Below, piece after piece: positions 7,927-19,546 of a stretch of DNA of 64,000 bases. The position numbers were made by a program, and so were the translations under genes. Source of the DNA: Pantoea phytobeneficialis. Its GTDB lineage: Bacteria > Pseudomonadota > Gammaproteobacteria > Enterobacterales > Enterobacteriaceae. Location of the stretch: NCBI RefSeq assembly GCF_009728735.1, contig NZ_CP024636.1, positions 2,309,720-2,373,719 of the forward strand, written 5' to 3'. Position 1 is the stretch's first letter. Each line of letters begins with the position of its first letter. The notes under the pieces are model-generated. The model saw only the letters and a list, made by a program, of their open reading frames with translations, made no database searches and was not told the origin of the DNA.

Positions 7927-9084
7927 AAGTCCACGAATCGGTTTCACCGAAGACCAGGTGCGGCAGGAAGGACAATGCCAGTACAACGCATGCGCAGTGA
8001 AACCACATTTCTGGCAGCGATAGCGCGGCTTGGTGCGGATTTGCTCCCCCACCATATCGCGTAACACCATCAGACTCTCTTTTGCCCGACCATCTTCAGC
8101 TTCATGCAGGTGAAAATCCATTAAACGATGGAAAACCCGCATCGTCGGATGACGTTGCAACTGGCGATTAATATAGAGTTGCGCCGCTTCCGGGCCTTGT
8201 TGTTGTTCAAGGATATCGGCGAGATAGAGTTCAGCGACCGCTCCGGTATTCTCATCCACGCAACGTTGCAGGAATTGCGCCCATTGTTCGGGCTGATCCA
8301 GGCGCTGATAACACGTTTCGAGCATTGGCAAGGCTTCACTGACCAACTCTTTATCCTGTTCCAGCACCCGTTGTAAACGTTCGACCGCTTTTGCGTATTC
8401 GCCCTGCTCCATAAAAATGCGGCCGGTCATTATCGACACGCGCGCACTTTGACGATCCGCCGCCTCACCTTTTTTCAGCAGCGTCATGGCCCGTTCAAGA
8501 TCGTCACTGCTGAGTGCCTGCAAAGCGAGTTCGCAGTAGAAATGGGCAATTTCGCCTTTCTGCTTGTCCTTTCCCAGCTTGACCAGTTTTTCCGCCACTT
8601 CAATGGCCTGCTGCCAGTCACTGGTTGCCTGGTGGATCAGCAGCAGTTGCTGCAACGCACCGATACGAAAATCCGTCTCATCCACCAGCTGGCTAAACAT
8701 ATCTTCTGCGCGGTCATACAAACCAGCCGCCATATAATCGCGGCCAAGTTGTTGCACCGCCAGCAGACGCTGGTCATAACTGAGCGATGCACTTTCCATC
8801 AGGGATTGGTGAATGCGGATGGCGCGGTCAACTTCGCCGCGTGAACGGAACAGGTTACCCAGGGTGAGATGGGCTTCGACCGTGCCGCTGTCTTCTTTCA
8901 ACATGTCGAGGAAGAGATCAACGGCTTTGTCCTGCTGATTGGACAGCAGGAAGTTAACCCCCGCAACGTATTCACGCGACAGGCGATTGGCTTCCTGTTG
9001 CTTATCCTGTTGCGCACTGCGTCGGCCCATATACCAACCATACGCCGCAGCCACAGGAAGAAGCAGAAACAGCAATTCAAGCAT
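7915..9084 (-). CDS. lapB: Lipopolysaccharide assembly protein LapB
   Basis: A 389-residue inner-membrane protein, the same length as E. coli LapB (YciM). One N-terminal transmembrane helix (LLFLLLPVAAAYGWYMGRR) is followed by cytoplasmic TPR repeats (about 35-330) and a C-terminal rubredoxin-like metal site with CQKC and CPSC. LapB passes LpxC to the FtsH protease and so limits lipid A synthesis. It follows lapA with six bases between, forming the conserved lapAB operon. Confidence 0.97.
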   Translation of the reverse strand: MLELLFLLLPVAAAYGWYMGRRSAQQDKQQEANRLSREYVAGVNFLLSNQQDKAVDLFLDMLKEDSGTVEAHLTLGNLFRSRGEVDRAIRIHQSLMESASLSYDQRLLAVQQLGRDYMAAGLYDRAEDMFSQLVDETDFRIGALQQLLLIHQATSDWQQAIEVAEKLVKLGKDKQKGEIAHFYCELALQALSSDDLERAMTLLKKGEAADRQSARVSIMTGRIFMEQGEYAKAVERLQRVLEQDKELVSEALPMLETCYQRLDQPEQWAQFLQRCVDENTGAVAELYLADILEQQQGPEAAQLYINRQLQRHPTMRVFHRLMDFHLHEAEDGRAKESLMVLRDMVGEQIRTKPRYRCQKCGFTAHALYWHCPSCRTWSSVKPIRGLDGQ

Positions 9085-9090
9085 CTAAGC

Positions 9091-9396
9091 TTAATCCCGA
9101 CGACCGGCAGAAGGCGACGTTGTCACCGCCGTCGATTGTTCATTCTGTGCCTGCATACGTTTCAGTTTACGCTGCGCGTGTGCCAGCGATACCCGTAAAC
9201 GCAACCAGAACAGGCCACAGATCGCCCATCCCAGCAAGAATCCCGCACCAAACAGAACAGCCAGCAATGTGGAAATACGAAATTCGCCCTGCGCCAGCAG
9301 ATAGTTAAAAGTGATGATTTGGTCGTTATGTGCCCCGAGCGTCACGGAGATGATGAAAATGACCAATACCACGAGAAAAATCAGCAAATATTTCAC
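9091..9396 (-). CDS. lapA: Lipopolysaccharide assembly protein LapA
   Basis: A 101-residue inner-membrane protein of the LapA (YciS) family with two transmembrane helices (about residues 1-20 and 40-65) and a cytoplasmic basic tail (LRVSLAHAQRKLKRMQAQ) that is probably coiled coil. It partners LapB in LPS assembly control and is the first gene of the lapAB operon. The terminal residues are poorly conserved. Confidence 0.95.
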   Translation of the reverse strand: MKYLLIFLVVLVIFIISVTLGAHNDQIITFNYLLAQGEFRISTLLAVLFGAGFLLGWAICGLFWLRLRVSLAHAQRKLKRMQAQNEQSTAVTTSPSAGRRD

Positions 9397-9523
9397 AATG
9401 CATCCTGTCGTGAGGTTATCCAGTAGGAGTATGCCAAAAAAACCGCGCCGATGCTGCTTATCAGCGCATCAAACCGCCTGATTTAGGCAAGTGCAATCAA
9501 TAATATGGGGCCGGATGCAAAAA

Positions 9524-10288
9524 TTACAATCCGTCTTCACGCTGTGCAATCTCTTTTGCCTCTGCTGGCGGCACCGTCAACGGCCCGCAAAAACGTTGTG
9601 CTAACCAGGTCGCCACCGTGACCAGCAACCAGGAGATCAGTGTCGCCATCACCAAATCGCGTGGCCAATGCATCCCTAGCATCAGGCGGCTTCCCATCAC
9701 CAACGTGGCCCAGAAAAATAACACCACAATTGTCAGGGTATGGCGACGGGGCCAGAGCAGACCTATAACCAGCAACGCCCAACTGGCTGCAAACATCGTA
9801 TGGCCGGAAGGAAAAGCGAAGCCGGTTTCAAAAGCCCAATGCTTTTTTAACCATCCTGGTAGTTGCGTATCATCCGCCACCAGTTGCTCTACCAACTTGC
9901 CGCGCTGTTTACGCTTCAATTCATAGAATGCGCTTTCATTGACGCCATGACTTTTTTCCAGCCACACCACATAAGGTCGAGGTTCCTGGACCTGATCTTT
10001 GATGAAGGATTTGGTGTACTGACCGACCAGAATCGCGCCATTCATGATGACAAGCAGCAGGATGGCAGGCTTGAGCCGGAAACGCAGGCACCAGAGTACC
10101 CAGGCACTGAGGATCAGGCTGGTGAGGATTCCCCACGGGCTGGTGACCGTTTCAGTCATCCAGAATAATAGCTTTAACAGCGCACCATTTTCTCCTGGTT
10201 GCCACTGCCAGCCAGAAAGCCAGACGCTCAGCGGCATAATCAGCAACAGAAGCGTGCCAAGGGTGGTGCGTTGTATAATCTTTAACAT
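9524..10288 (-). CDS. pgpB: Phosphatidylglycerophosphatase B (PAP2 family)
   Basis: A 254-residue multispanning membrane phosphatase. The three PAP2 motifs are visible: KDQVQEPRPY, PSGHTMFAASW with the catalytic His, and SRLMLGMHWPRDL. PgpB removes phosphate from phosphatidylglycerol phosphate, undecaprenyl pyrophosphate and related lipids at the periplasmic face. It lies upstream of lapA in the same direction and diverges from ribA, as in E. coli. Confidence 0.96.
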   Translation of the reverse strand: MLKIIQRTTLGTLLLLIMPLSVWLSGWQWQPGENGALLKLLFWMTETVTSPWGILTSLILSAWVLWCLRFRLKPAILLLVIMNGAILVGQYTKSFIKDQVQEPRPYVVWLEKSHGVNESAFYELKRKQRGKLVEQLVADDTQLPGWLKKHWAFETGFAFPSGHTMFAASWALLVIGLLWPRRHTLTIVVLFFWATLVMGSRLMLGMHWPRDLVMATLISWLLVTVATWLAQRFCGPLTVPPAEAKEIAQREDGL

Positions 10289-10514
10289 CCATCGTCCTTA
10301 AAACCGCGCAAAACACTATGTCAGGCATAACTTTAGCTGAAAAAAGAATAACATAACCGTTGCAGCTTGGATAATTGTGCTTTATCACTACAATAACTCT
10401 GACTGATTAACTGCCTGCACCCAGGTTGTGGCACAATATTGTCAGTTTTCGGGCCAATCAGGCCCGTGCGTTATCATGATGATAGCGCATCCTCTGAAGG
10501 TTCTGGAGAGTCAC

Positions 10515-11108
10515 ATGCAGCTTAAACGGGTAGCAGAAGCCAAACTGCCCACGCCCTGGGGAGATTTCCTCATGGTTGGTTTTGAAGAACTGGCAACCGG
10601 TCACGACCATGTCGCGCTGGTCTACGGTGATGTTAGCGACCACAATCCGGTGCTGGCACGCGTCCACTCCGAATGCCTGACCGGTGACGCACTGTTCAGC
10701 CTGCGTTGCGATTGCGGATTTCAGCTGGAAGCCGCGCTGACCGCTATCGCTGAAGAAGGACGTGGTATCCTGCTTTATCATCGTCAGGAAGGTCGTAATA
10801 TCGGCCTGCTAAACAAAATTCGCGCCTACGCCTTGCAGGACAAAGGCTACGATACGGTAGAAGCCAACCATCAGTTAGGTTTTGCCGCCGATGAGCGTGA
10901 TTTCACCCTGTGTGCAGATATGTTCAAACTGCTGGGTGTCAACGAAGTGCGTTTACTGACCAATAACCCACGTAAAGTGGAAATTCTCAGCGAAGCTGGC
11001 ATCAACATCGTTGAGCGCGTCCCGCTGATTGTCGGGCGTAACCCGAAGAACGCGCATTATCTCGATACCAAAGCTGAAAAAATGGGCCATTTGCTGCCGA
11101 AGCAATAA
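10515..11108 (+). CDS. ribA: GTP cyclohydrolase II
   Basis: A 197-residue enzyme for the first committed step of riboflavin synthesis. The zinc ligands are in [16 protein letters not shown], with the active-site stretch [11 protein letters not shown] and the C-terminal [10 protein letters not shown]. The start at 10515 gives the E. coli length (196) and is preceded by GGAGAG; the frame is open further up to 10428, but that would add 29 residues with no counterpart. It diverges from pgpB. No FMN riboswitch was recognised upstream, as expected for ribA rather than ribB. Confidence 0.97.
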   Translation: MQLKRVAEAKLPTPWGDFLMVGFEELATGHDHVALVYGDVSDHNPVLARVHSECLTGDALFSLRCDCGFQLEAALTAIAEEGRGILLYHRQEGRNIGLLNKIRAYALQDKGYDTVEANHQLGFAADERDFTLCADMFKLLGVNEVRLLTNNPRKVEILSEAGINIVERVPLIVGRNPKNAHYLDTKAEKMGHLLPKQ

Positions 11109-11112
11109 AACA

Positions 11113-11139
11113 AAGCCGGGAAATTATCCCGGCTTTTTT
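11113..11139. terminator. Bidirectional terminator between ribA and acnA
   Basis: AAGCCGGG/CCCGGCTT stem with T run on the plus side and an A-rich stretch on the other side (T-rich on the minus strand). It separates the convergent ribA and acnA genes. Confidence 0.85.
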
Positions 11140-11140
11140 C

Positions 11141-13822
11141 TTAGTTCAGCATATTACGGATCACGTAGTGCAGAATGCCGTCATTCTGGTAATAGGTCAG
11201 TTCATTGCCGGTATCGATGCGACAACGTGTCTCCAGCGTCTCTGTAGCACCATCCATGCGCGTCAGCGTCACCTTAACTGTACCGCCAGGCTTGAGCTGA
11301 TTCAGGTTCGCCACATCAATGTGTTCCTCTCCGGTTAAGTTGAGCGTTTTACGCGTAACGCCCTGTGGGAACTCCAGCGGCAGAATCCCCATACCAATCA
11401 GATTGGAACGGTGGATACGTTCAAATGACTCGGCAATCACCACACGTACCCCCTGCAATCGTGGCCCCTTGGCTGCCCAGTCACGACTGGATCCCGATCC
11501 ATATTCTTTCCCGGCAATCACCGCGAGCGGAACCCCCTCGGACTGATACTTCATGGCTGCATCGTAGATCGCCAAATGCTCATTAGTGGGGAAATGTTTG
11601 GTGTAACCCCCCTCCACGCCCGGCACCATCTCATTGCGAATACGGATATTGGCAAAGGTACCGCGCATCATCACCTCATGGTTGCCGCGTCTTGATCCAT
11701 ATGAGTTGAAGTCCGTACGTTCCACACCGTGCGCCAGCAGATAACGCCCTGCCGGGCTTTCTGCCTTGATACTTCCCGCCGGGGAGATATGGTCGGTGGT
11801 GACGGAGTCTCCCAGCATCGCCAGAATGCGTGCTCCTTTGATGTCCTGCACCGGTTTCGGTGTTTTTTCCATATCGTCAAAGAACGGAGAAAGTCGGATA
11901 TAGGTTGAATCTTCATCCCAGTCATAGGTGGCCGCTTCACTGACTTTAATCTGCTGCCATTCCGGGGTGCCATCAAACACTTCGGCATACTCTTTGTGGA
12001 ACATATCGCTGGTGACTTTTTGCACATACTCGGCAATTTCTTCCGGCGACGGCCAGATTTCTTTCAGATAAACATCCTTCCCGCGCTGATCCTGACCGAT
12101 GGGATCGTTTTGCAGATTGAGTTTCATGTTGCCCGCCAGCGCATAGGCCACCACCAGCGGTGGCGACGCCAGCCAGTTGGTTTTCACCAGGGGATGGATA
12201 CGACCTTCAAAATTTCGGTTACCCGAGAGCACCGCGCCGACAGTCAGGTCACCCTCTTTAATGGCGCTCTCAATGCTGTCTGGTAATGGCCCGGAGTTAC
12301 CAATGCATGTGGTGCATCCATAACCCACCAGATTAAAACCCAGCTCATCCAGATAGGGCGTAAGTTGCGCCACGGCCAAATAATCGGACACCACTTTAGA
12401 GCCGGGGGCCAGTGACGCTTTGACCCACGGCTTACGCATCAATCCCTTTTCCACCGCTTTTTTCGCCAACAGTCCCGCAGCCATCAGCACACTGGGATTC
12501 GAGGTGTTGGTGCAGGAGGTAATCGCCGCGATCACTACCGCCCCATCATCCAGTTGATGGCTATCCCCCGTCTCACTGTCACGATAGCTGACACTTTTAT
12601 GCGGTTTCTGTGCCTGGTTCACCTCCAGTTCATTACTCGCCGCGAAGGCCGCAGGGACATCCGCCAGAGAGACGCGGTCCTGTGGACGTTTCGGACCGGC
12701 GAGGCTGGATTCAACCTCGTTCATATCCAGCGCCAGCGTGCTGGTGAAGATCGGTTCATCACCTGGATTACGCCACATACCTTGTGCTTTGGCATAGGCT
12801 TCAACCAATTTAATCTGCTCGCTGTCACGTCCTGTCAGCGTCATGTAGCTAAGAGTAATGTCATCTATCGGGAAAAAGCCGCAGGTGGCACCATATTCGG
12901 GAGACATATTGGCGATAGTTGCACGATCAGCCAACGGCAGATCCGCCAGACCATCGCCATAGAATTCAACGAACTTGCCTACAACGCCGTGCTTACGCAG
13001 CATCTGCGTGACGGTCAATACCAGGTCGGTCGCCGTGATCCCTGGCCGCAGTTTGCCGGTCAGTTTAAAACCGACCACGTCGGGAATCAGCATCGATACC
13101 GGCTGGCCGAGCATTGCCGCCTCAGCTTCAATACCGCCAACCCCCCACCCCAATACACCGAGCGCATTGATCATCGTAGTGTGGGAATCGGTGCCAACCA
13201 GGGTATCGGGATACGCTACCTCGTTGCCACCCTGGCTTTCATGCCAGACCGCCTGGCCGAGATATTCCAGATTTACCTGGTGACAAATGCCGGTGCCTGG
13301 CGGCACCACGCGAAAACGATTGAAAGCTTTTTGCCCCCAGCGCAGAAAGACATAACGTTCATGGTTGCGCTCCATCTCCAACCGCACGTTCTCTTCAAAT
13401 GCCTCATCGTCACCAAAATGGTCAACGGTGACAGAATGGTCAATCACCAGGTCAACCGGAGAGAGCGGATTTACTCTGGCGACATCGCCGCCAAGGCGTT
13501 TCACCGCCTCGCGCATTGCCGCCAGGTCAACCACCGCGGGAACGCCGGTAAAATCCTGCATCAGCACGCGCGCCGGACGATAGGCAATTTCACGGTCGGC
13601 GTGCGCATCGTTTTGCCATGCGGCCAGCGCCTGAATATCTTCCGCCGTCACAGAATCGCCATCCTGCCAGCGCAGCAGATTCTCCAGCAGGACTTTCATG
13701 GATTTAGGCAGGCGTTCAAGGGTTCCAAGGTGATGGGATGCTTTTTGCAGGCTGTAGTAGTGATAAGTATGGTTACCAACTTCGAGCGTCTCCCGGCTCT
13801 GCTCGCGCAACGTTAACGACAT
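11141..13822 (-). CDS. acnA: Aconitate hydratase A
   Basis: An 893-residue monomeric aconitase interconverting citrate and isocitrate, of the AcnA/IRP type. The [4Fe-4S] ligands are in [13 protein letters not shown] and [11 protein letters not shown]. Substrate-binding sections [21 protein letters not shown] and [14 protein letters not shown] are intact. E. coli AcnA is 891 residues and is the stress and stationary-phase enzyme, under SoxRS, Fur, CRP and ArcA control. GAGGAG precedes the ATG. It stands alone downstream of the three-gene small-protein cluster, from which a terminator separates it. Confidence 0.98.
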   Translation of the reverse strand: MSLTLREQSRETLEVGNHTYHYYSLQKASHHLGTLERLPKSMKVLLENLLRWQDGDSVTAEDIQALAAWQNDAHADREIAYRPARVLMQDFTGVPAVVDLAAMREAVKRLGGDVARVNPLSPVDLVIDHSVTVDHFGDDEAFEENVRLEMERNHERYVFLRWGQKAFNRFRVVPPGTGICHQVNLEYLGQAVWHESQGGNEVAYPDTLVGTDSHTTMINALGVLGWGVGGIEAEAAMLGQPVSMLIPDVVGFKLTGKLRPGITATDLVLTVTQMLRKHGVVGKFVEFYGDGLADLPLADRATIANMSPEYGATCGFFPIDDITLSYMTLTGRDSEQIKLVEAYAKAQGMWRNPGDEPIFTSTLALDMNEVESSLAGPKRPQDRVSLADVPAAFAASNELEVNQAQKPHKSVSYRDSETGDSHQLDDGAVVIAAITSCTNTSNPSVLMAAGLLAKKAVEKGLMRKPWVKASLAPGSKVVSDYLAVAQLTPYLDELGFNLVGYGCTTCIGNSGPLPDSIESAIKEGDLTVGAVLSGNRNFEGRIHPLVKTNWLASPPLVVAYALAGNMKLNLQNDPIGQDQRGKDVYLKEIWPSPEEIAEYVQKVTSDMFHKEYAEVFDGTPEWQQIKVSEAATYDWDEDSTYIRLSPFFDDMEKTPKPVQDIKGARILAMLGDSVTTDHISPAGSIKAESPAGRYLLAHGVERTDFNSYGSRRGNHEVMMRGTFANIRIRNEMVPGVEGGYTKHFPTNEHLAIYDAAMKYQSEGVPLAVIAGKEYGSGSSRDWAAKGPRLQGVRVVIAESFERIHRSNLIGMGILPLEFPQGVTRKTLNLTGEEHIDVANLNQLKPGGTVKVTLTRMDGATETLETRCRIDTGNELTYYQNDGILHYVIRNMLN

Positions 13823-13927
13823 AGCTCCTCCTCATGGGTTTCTCTTAACCTCAGTAACCGCAAGGTTTAGCTTAAAGATAGACCACATTTTCGTTAACGT
13901 TTTGATAACAACACGAATTGACACATT

Positions 13928-13969
13928 GATCCAAAAACAAAAATGCCCTGGATATTGGCCAGGGCATTT
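13928..13969 (-). terminator. Terminator after ymiC
   Basis: AAATGCCCTGG/CCAGGGCATTT is an 11-base-pair stem. On the minus strand it is followed by TTTTGTTTTTGG. It separates the small-protein cluster from acnA; A-rich flanks on the far side may let it act both ways. Confidence 0.8.
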
Positions 13970-13997
13970 AAAAAAAGAAATAATTTGAGTTATTAAA

Positions 13998-14093
13998 TTA
14001 CATCATCGTCCACACGGCAGCAGCCCAAACAGCGAATGAAAAGGCATATACGCTGAACCATGACAGGGTAATTGTACTATTCATTGAGTTCAT
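13998..14093 (-). CDS. ymiC: YmiC-like 31-residue membrane protein
   Basis: A very small gene. Translation starts MNSMNSTITLSWFSVYAFSF and ends AVWAAAVWTMM, a single hydrophobic helix rich in Trp and Ala. GGGAGGGAG stands eight to ten bases before the ATG. The position (between the YciX-like gene and acnA) and the 31-residue length agree with E. coli YmiC. Function is unknown; it is presumably an inner-membrane miniprotein. A strong terminator follows. Confidence 0.7.
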   Translation of the reverse strand: MNSMNSTITLSWFSVYAFSFAVWAAAVWTMM

Positions 14094-14266
14094 TAAGTCA
14101 CTCCCTCCCGGATTCCGGGTAAAAAAGGGCTACGGTCTTCAGCCTTAGCTGATGACACCATTTTTTATATGCTGAGTGTTATAGGAAGGGCGTTCAAATT
14201 GCCCACCGGATAACCCGGTAAAGAGAAGGACTATTCGTCTATATAAAGAACTGAACGCAGACTGCG

Positions 14267-14446
14267 TTATTTGGACTTCGGATCCATGAATGATTCAATA
14301 AAACCGCGCTGCTTTTCACTCAGTTCCCAGGATGCCGGTATCGCTACATCTTGTTCTGTGCTGGCAACGTCTTTCGCTTTACACGCAGGCGTGTTGGGCT
14401 GACGTGCAGAAACCGGAGATTTACGACTGAGTGTATTTGCCCACAT
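14267..14446 (-). CDS. yciX: YciX-like 59-residue small protein
   Basis: A 59-residue hydrophilic protein starting MWANTLSRKS and ending WELSEKQRGFIESFMDPKSK. It starts three bases after the stop of the YmiA gene (TAAGCCATG), so the two are almost certainly one transcript. Its place between ymiA and ymiC corresponds to yciX of E. coli; sequence identity was not checked. The middle part is Pro/Ala/Thr-rich and probably unstructured, and only the C-terminal 20 residues look like a conserved helix. Confidence 0.65.
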   Translation of the reverse strand: MWANTLSRKSPVSARQPNTPACKAKDVASTEQDVAIPASWELSEKQRGFIESFMDPKSK

Positions 14447-14449
14447 GGC

Positions 14450-14608
14450 TTAACCCCACATACGCCAAATCATTAATGCCACCACTACCCAGAACAAGGC
14501 TGAAGCAGCGAAGACAGTCAACCAGGCTTTGCGACGGATGTTCCCTGAACGCTCAACCTTGGTGCTTTTAGCCCGGAAGTCCGGTTGTACAGTTAATCTC
14601 GTAGCCAT
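14450..14608 (-). CDS. ymiA: YmiA-family small membrane protein
   Basis: A 52-residue protein with a basic N-terminal half and a C-terminal transmembrane helix. The segment RRKAWLTVFAASALFWVVVA followed by LMIWRMWG closely resembles the E. coli YmiA end (RKAWL, SALFWVVVALLIW). It is the first gene of the ymiA-yciX-ymiC cluster between cysB and acnA, as in E. coli. Function is unknown; it is probably in the inner membrane with its tail outward. Confidence 0.85.
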   Translation of the reverse strand: MATRLTVQPDFRAKSTKVERSGNIRRKAWLTVFAASALFWVVVALMIWRMWG

Positions 14609-15103
14609 AGTTTTTGATAATCACTCTCAATAAAACGATTGTTAACATCGATTAAGATTTAGGACGAATCCTAAACGCCTTAAGTCCAAAAATCCAGTTA
14701 TTTTTATTGAGCACAACGATTAATGCTATTTATCAAAACACCGAAAAATGATGAGATAAATTTAATAACTAAGCAAACTATTAATTAAAAACTAACTTTG
14801 TAAATTTGGGTTAAATCAAAATTAGATCCATTCTAAATTCAAGTTTAAATTAGCGAGGCAGCTAAAAAGCCCTTCGCCATCAACTCTTAACTGGAGTATG
14901 GGAATATTCCTGGGATCACGCAAAGCGGTAAAGTAAAAAATGTGTACTAATTCGCATTTAACAACTAACAATGAAAAAACATGTGACCGATGTTTCATTT
15001 ACATAAAATTAATCTAATTTTTGAGCTACCAATGGCGCTAAGCAACGGCAAAAAAAACAAAGGGTGCCCAATGGGCACCCTGTTAACATAATGAGTTTAC
15101 AGG
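14609..15103 (-). other. A+T-rich non-coding interval between cysB and ymiA
   Basis: Almost 500 bases, strongly A+T-rich, without a convincing reading frame. It should hold the promoter of the ymiA cluster and the cysB terminator at its right end. The composition, with many A and T runs, suggests curved DNA and possible H-NS binding. No known operator was recognised. Confidence 0.6.
15050..15081 (-). terminator. Rho-independent terminator after cysB
   Basis: On the minus strand AGGGTGCCCA/TGGGCACCCT is followed by TTGTTTTTTTTG, a textbook terminator 22 bases past the cysB stop. Confidence 0.9.
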
Positions 15104-16147
<1,044 letters not shown>

Positions 16148-16234
16148 TCAGGGAAAGCGTGTCAGCGAAACGTAAAATCTATAACCACTATATCAGTTAA
16201 AGAAAGAATGTAGAACGATTAGCTATAAGGATGG

Positions 16235-16260
16235 TGAAAAGGCCAGCTGACGCTGGCCTT
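16235..16260 (-). terminator. Rho-independent terminator after topA
   Basis: AAGGCCAGC/GCTGGCCTT stem, eight bases past the topA stop. On the minus strand it runs into TTTTC. Confidence 0.8.
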
Positions 16261-16267
16261 GGGGGGA

Positions 16268-18868
16268 TTACTTCTTCGCTTCCTGCCAACTGCCATCGAT
16301 ATAGAAGGCAGACCAACCGGTCGCTTTGCCCTCTTTCTCCGAAGCAACATACTGTTGTTTCGTTTTACGGCTAAAACGCACCATGGTTTTGTTGCCTTCC
16401 GGATCGGCTGCCGGCGCTTCCGCCAGGTACTTCAGTTTCTCAGGCAGGCGATCGGCGAAACGCTGCAACTCTTCCACCAGTGGTGCACGGGTTTCGCGTG
16501 ATTTCGGGAAGGTGTTGGCTGCGAGGAACACGCCAGCAGCACCGTCACGCAACACAAAATAAGCGTCTGACTTCTCACACGGCAGTTCTGGCAACGGGAC
16601 CGGATCTTCCTTCGGCGGTGCCACTTCACCATTACGCAGGATTTTACGGGTATTTTTACACTCGTCGTTGGTACAGGCCATGTACTTACCAAAACGCCCC
16701 ATTTTCAGGTGCATTTCCGAGCCACATTTTTCACACTCAACAATCGGGCCGTCGTACCCTTTGATACGGAACTCACCTTGCTCGATCTCGTAGCCGTCAC
16801 ATTCCGGGTTATTACCGCAGACGTGCAACTTGCGCTGATTATCAATCAGATAGCTGTCCATCGCGGTGCCGCATTTCTGGCAACGACGACGGGCGCGCAA
16901 CGCGTTGGTTTCGGCGTCGTCACCTTCCAGCACGTTGAGTACTTCATTTTCCGGGATCAGGTTGATGGTTTGCTTGCAACGCTCTTTCGGCGGCAAGGCA
17001 TAACCTGAACAGCCAAGGAACACGCCGGTGCTGGCAGTACGAATCCCCATCTTACGTCCACAGGTTGGACAATCGATAGATGTCAGCACCATCTGGTTCG
17101 GCTGCATGCCGCCCTCTTCCGGTTCTTTTTCCGCCTGGTCCAGCTGCTGGCTAAAATCGCTAAAGAACGAATCCAGCACGCCCTTCCATTCAGCCTGATT
17201 ATTCGCGACCTGGTCGAGGCTGTCTTCCATATGGGCTGTGAAATCGTAGTTCATCAGCTCGCGGAAGTTTTCTTCCAGACGATCGGTCACAATCTCACCC
17301 ATCTTCTCGGCATAGAAACGGCGGTTTTCTACCCGCACATAACCACGATCCTGGATGGTCGAGATAATCGAAGCGTAGGTCGAAGGACGACCAATACCGC
17401 GTTTTTCCAGTTCACGTACCAGCGAAGCTTCGCTGAAACGGGCTGGCGGTTTGGTGAAATGCTGGCTTGGCAGCACTTCTTTGAGATCCAGCACATCACC
17501 CACGTTTACCGGTGGCAGCGTCAAATCTTCATCATTTTTACGCAGCGCGGGCATCACGCGCGTCCAGCCGTCAAAACGCAGTGTGCGTCCTTTGGCTTTC
17601 AGTTTGAAATCACCTGCGCCAACGGTCAGGGTGGTGGAATCATACTGCGCCGGTACCATCTGACAGGCGACAAACTGACGCCAAATCAGCTGATACAGTT
17701 TCTGCGCATCTGTTTCCATATCTTTAAGTTGGTCTGCTGCCACAGCCACATCAGAAGGACGAATCGCTTCGTGCGCTTCCTGCGAGTTATCTTTGCTGGC
17801 GTAGGTATTTGGCGCATCCGGCAGATATTTGGCACCGAAGTTTTTATCGATATAACCGCGTGCCATAGCAATGGCATCCTGACTCAGGTTGGTGGAGTCA
17901 GTACGCATATAAGTAATGTGGCCCGCTTCATACAGACGCTGTGCCATCATCATGGTTTTCTTCACCCCGAAGCCGAGACGCGTGCTGGCCGCCTGTTGCA
18001 ACGTGGAAGTGATAAAGGGCGCAGAAGGTTTGCTGCTGGTCGGTTTGTCTTCACGGTCCAGTACGTCGTAACGCGCTTTTTGCAGCAACGCCACCGCGGC
18101 ATAGGTTTGCTCGCGGTTAACCGGACGGAACGCCTTGTCACCCTGATGAGTCACCTGCATAGCCAGTGCATCACCTTTCGGCGTCACCAGGTCAGCATCA
18201 ACTTCCCAGTATTCTTCCGGAACGAAGGCTTTGATTTCACGTTCGCGCTCAACCACCAGGCGCACTGCCACCGACTGCACACGTCCGGCAGAGAGGCCTC
18301 GGGCGATTTTTTTCCACAGCAGCGGAGAAACCATATAACCCACCACGCGGTCCATAAAACGGCGCGCCTGTTGGGCATTAACACGTTCGATATTCAGTTC
18401 GCCAGGCTTCTCAAACGCCTGACGAATCGCATTTTTGGTGATTTCGTTAAACACCACGCGGCTGAAACGCTTGTCATCACCACCGATCACTTCCCGCAGG
18501 TGCCAGGCAATGGCTTCCCCTTCGCGGTCAAGGTCGGTTGCGAGATAGATATGGTCAGCATCGGCAGCCAGGCTTTTTAGCTCAGAGACCACTTTCTCTT
18601 TGCCTGGCAGAATTTGATAATCTGCCTGCCAGCCATGCCAGGGATCCACGCCCATACGGTTGACCAGCGCGGCTTTTTCGTCTTTTTTGACCTTTTTGCC
18701 AGCCGGTTTCGCTTTTTCCCCATCGGCAGTTTTACGGGCAGTTGAACCACTGGTCGGCAAATCACGGATATGACCGACGCTGGATTTCACCACGTAGTCA
18801 TTACCGAGGTATTTATTGATTGTTTTGGCCTTTGCCGGGGACTCAACGATGACGAGTGCTTTACCCAT
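16268..18868 (-). CDS. topA: DNA topoisomerase I
   Basis: An 866-residue type IA topoisomerase that relaxes negative supercoils. The Toprim domain starts [19 protein letters not shown] with [13 protein letters not shown]. The catalytic tyrosine sits in [13 protein letters not shown]. Three C4 zinc motifs follow in the C-terminal third ([27 protein letters not shown]), then zinc-ribbon-like tail repeats. The length is one residue from E. coli TopA (865). The gene lies between cysB and the divergent yciN, as in E. coli. Confidence 0.98.
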   Translation of the reverse strand: MGKALVIVESPAKAKTINKYLGNDYVVKSSVGHIRDLPTSGSTARKTADGEKAKPAGKKVKKDEKAALVNRMGVDPWHGWQADYQILPGKEKVVSELKSLAADADHIYLATDLDREGEAIAWHLREVIGGDDKRFSRVVFNEITKNAIRQAFEKPGELNIERVNAQQARRFMDRVVGYMVSPLLWKKIARGLSAGRVQSVAVRLVVEREREIKAFVPEEYWEVDADLVTPKGDALAMQVTHQGDKAFRPVNREQTYAAVALLQKARYDVLDREDKPTSSKPSAPFITSTLQQAASTRLGFGVKKTMMMAQRLYEAGHITYMRTDSTNLSQDAIAMARGYIDKNFGAKYLPDAPNTYASKDNSQEAHEAIRPSDVAVAADQLKDMETDAQKLYQLIWRQFVACQMVPAQYDSTTLTVGAGDFKLKAKGRTLRFDGWTRVMPALRKNDEDLTLPPVNVGDVLDLKEVLPSQHFTKPPARFSEASLVRELEKRGIGRPSTYASIISTIQDRGYVRVENRRFYAEKMGEIVTDRLEENFRELMNYDFTAHMEDSLDQVANNQAEWKGVLDSFFSDFSQQLDQAEKEPEEGGMQPNQMVLTSIDCPTCGRKMGIRTASTGVFLGCSGYALPPKERCKQTINLIPENEVLNVLEGDDAETNALRARRRCQKCGTAMDSYLIDNQRKLHVCGNNPECDGYEIEQGEFRIKGYDGPIVECEKCGSEMHLKMGRFGKYMACTNDECKNTRKILRNGEVAPPKEDPVPLPELPCEKSDAYFVLRDGAAGVFLAANTFPKSRETRAPLVEELQRFADRLPEKLKYLAEAPAADPEGNKTMVRFSRKTKQQYVASEKEGKATGWSAFYIDGSWQEAKK

Positions 18869-19238
18869 ATGTACCTTTACCTAATTGAAACGTCCTGATA
18901 AACGGGAGAGGATTGAAGACCCTAAAACCCAATGGGTTCAATATTGCTGCCACTGTTTCACTTTTCAAGGCAACCGGGACAATCTCAGGTCAGATTGCAT
19001 CGACTTATGCAACTTTATGATTAGGAGCGAGTTTTCCATCTGACAATATCACACATCCCAGTGTGATCTCCCTGAAATCTGAATCGCCCACACTCTACCT
19101 GATAAAATCCGTTACGCAACTTAATTAGCATCCTGGTTAATTTTGCGCCAACTTAACACTCCCGCGCGGGTTTGCACCTTATGCTCACTGGCAAGTAATA
19201 TAGAAGGAGAAAAGAGGCTGTCAAAAAAGGAGTGAATA
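18869..19238. other. topA-yciN divergent intergenic region
   Basis: 370 bases holding the promoters of topA (leftward) and yciN (rightward). E. coli topA has several supercoiling-sensitive promoters here, but none could be placed with confidence. An inverted repeat ATCACAC-ATCCCA-GTGTGAT is present at 19048-19067. No reading frame is convincing. Confidence 0.5.
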
Positions 19239-19487
19239 ATGTCAGCATTTACGGAATCCATTTCGCGCCAGGCGTTACTGGAAAAGGCCAATCAACTGAT
19301 CAAAGAACACGATGATTATTTTGCCGGTATGGAAGCGACTGATGTCATCCAGCAACGCGATGTGCTGGTGTTTCGCGGCCCGTTGTTTCTCGATAACGAC
19401 GAGTTACCGACCGCCAAAACCACCGCGGTATTTAACGTGTTTAAATACCTGGCTATCACCTTCTCGTCCCAGTATCACCTTGAATAA
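19239..19487 (+). CDS. yciN: YciN family protein
   Basis: An 82-residue protein that resembles E. coli YciN (83 residues) throughout, with RQALLEKANQLIKEHDDYFAGM and ATDVIQQRDVLVFRGPLFLD. Function is unknown. An AAGGAG ribosome site lies before the ATG. It is transcribed away from topA and toward sohB, as in E. coli. Confidence 0.93.
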   Translation: MSAFTESISRQALLEKANQLIKEHDDYFAGMEATDVIQQRDVLVFRGPLFLDNDELPTAKTTAVFNVFKYLAITFSSQYHLE

Positions 19488-19505
19488 AACGGCTTATCAG
19501 CTGTG

Positions 19506-19541
19506 ATACGTAGCAGCGCGATAAATCGTGCCGCTACGTAT
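19506..19541. terminator. Long imperfect palindrome between yciN and sohB
   Basis: ATACGTAGC and GCTACGTAT form the outer stem and GCGCGAT/ATCGTGC the inner stem, giving a 36-base hairpin between two convergent genes. There is no clear T run on either side, so a terminator role is likely but not certain. Confidence 0.5.
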
Positions 19542-19546
19542 GTGCT

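Noticed and set aside
12554-13816. 420-codon open frame on the plus strand inside acnA
   Set aside because: It is fully antisense to acnA, whose protein matches the aconitase family from end to end; long antisense frames arise from codon bias.
17231-18580. 449-codon open frame on the plus strand inside topA
   Set aside because: Antisense to a complete topA; no ribosome site or recognisable domain.
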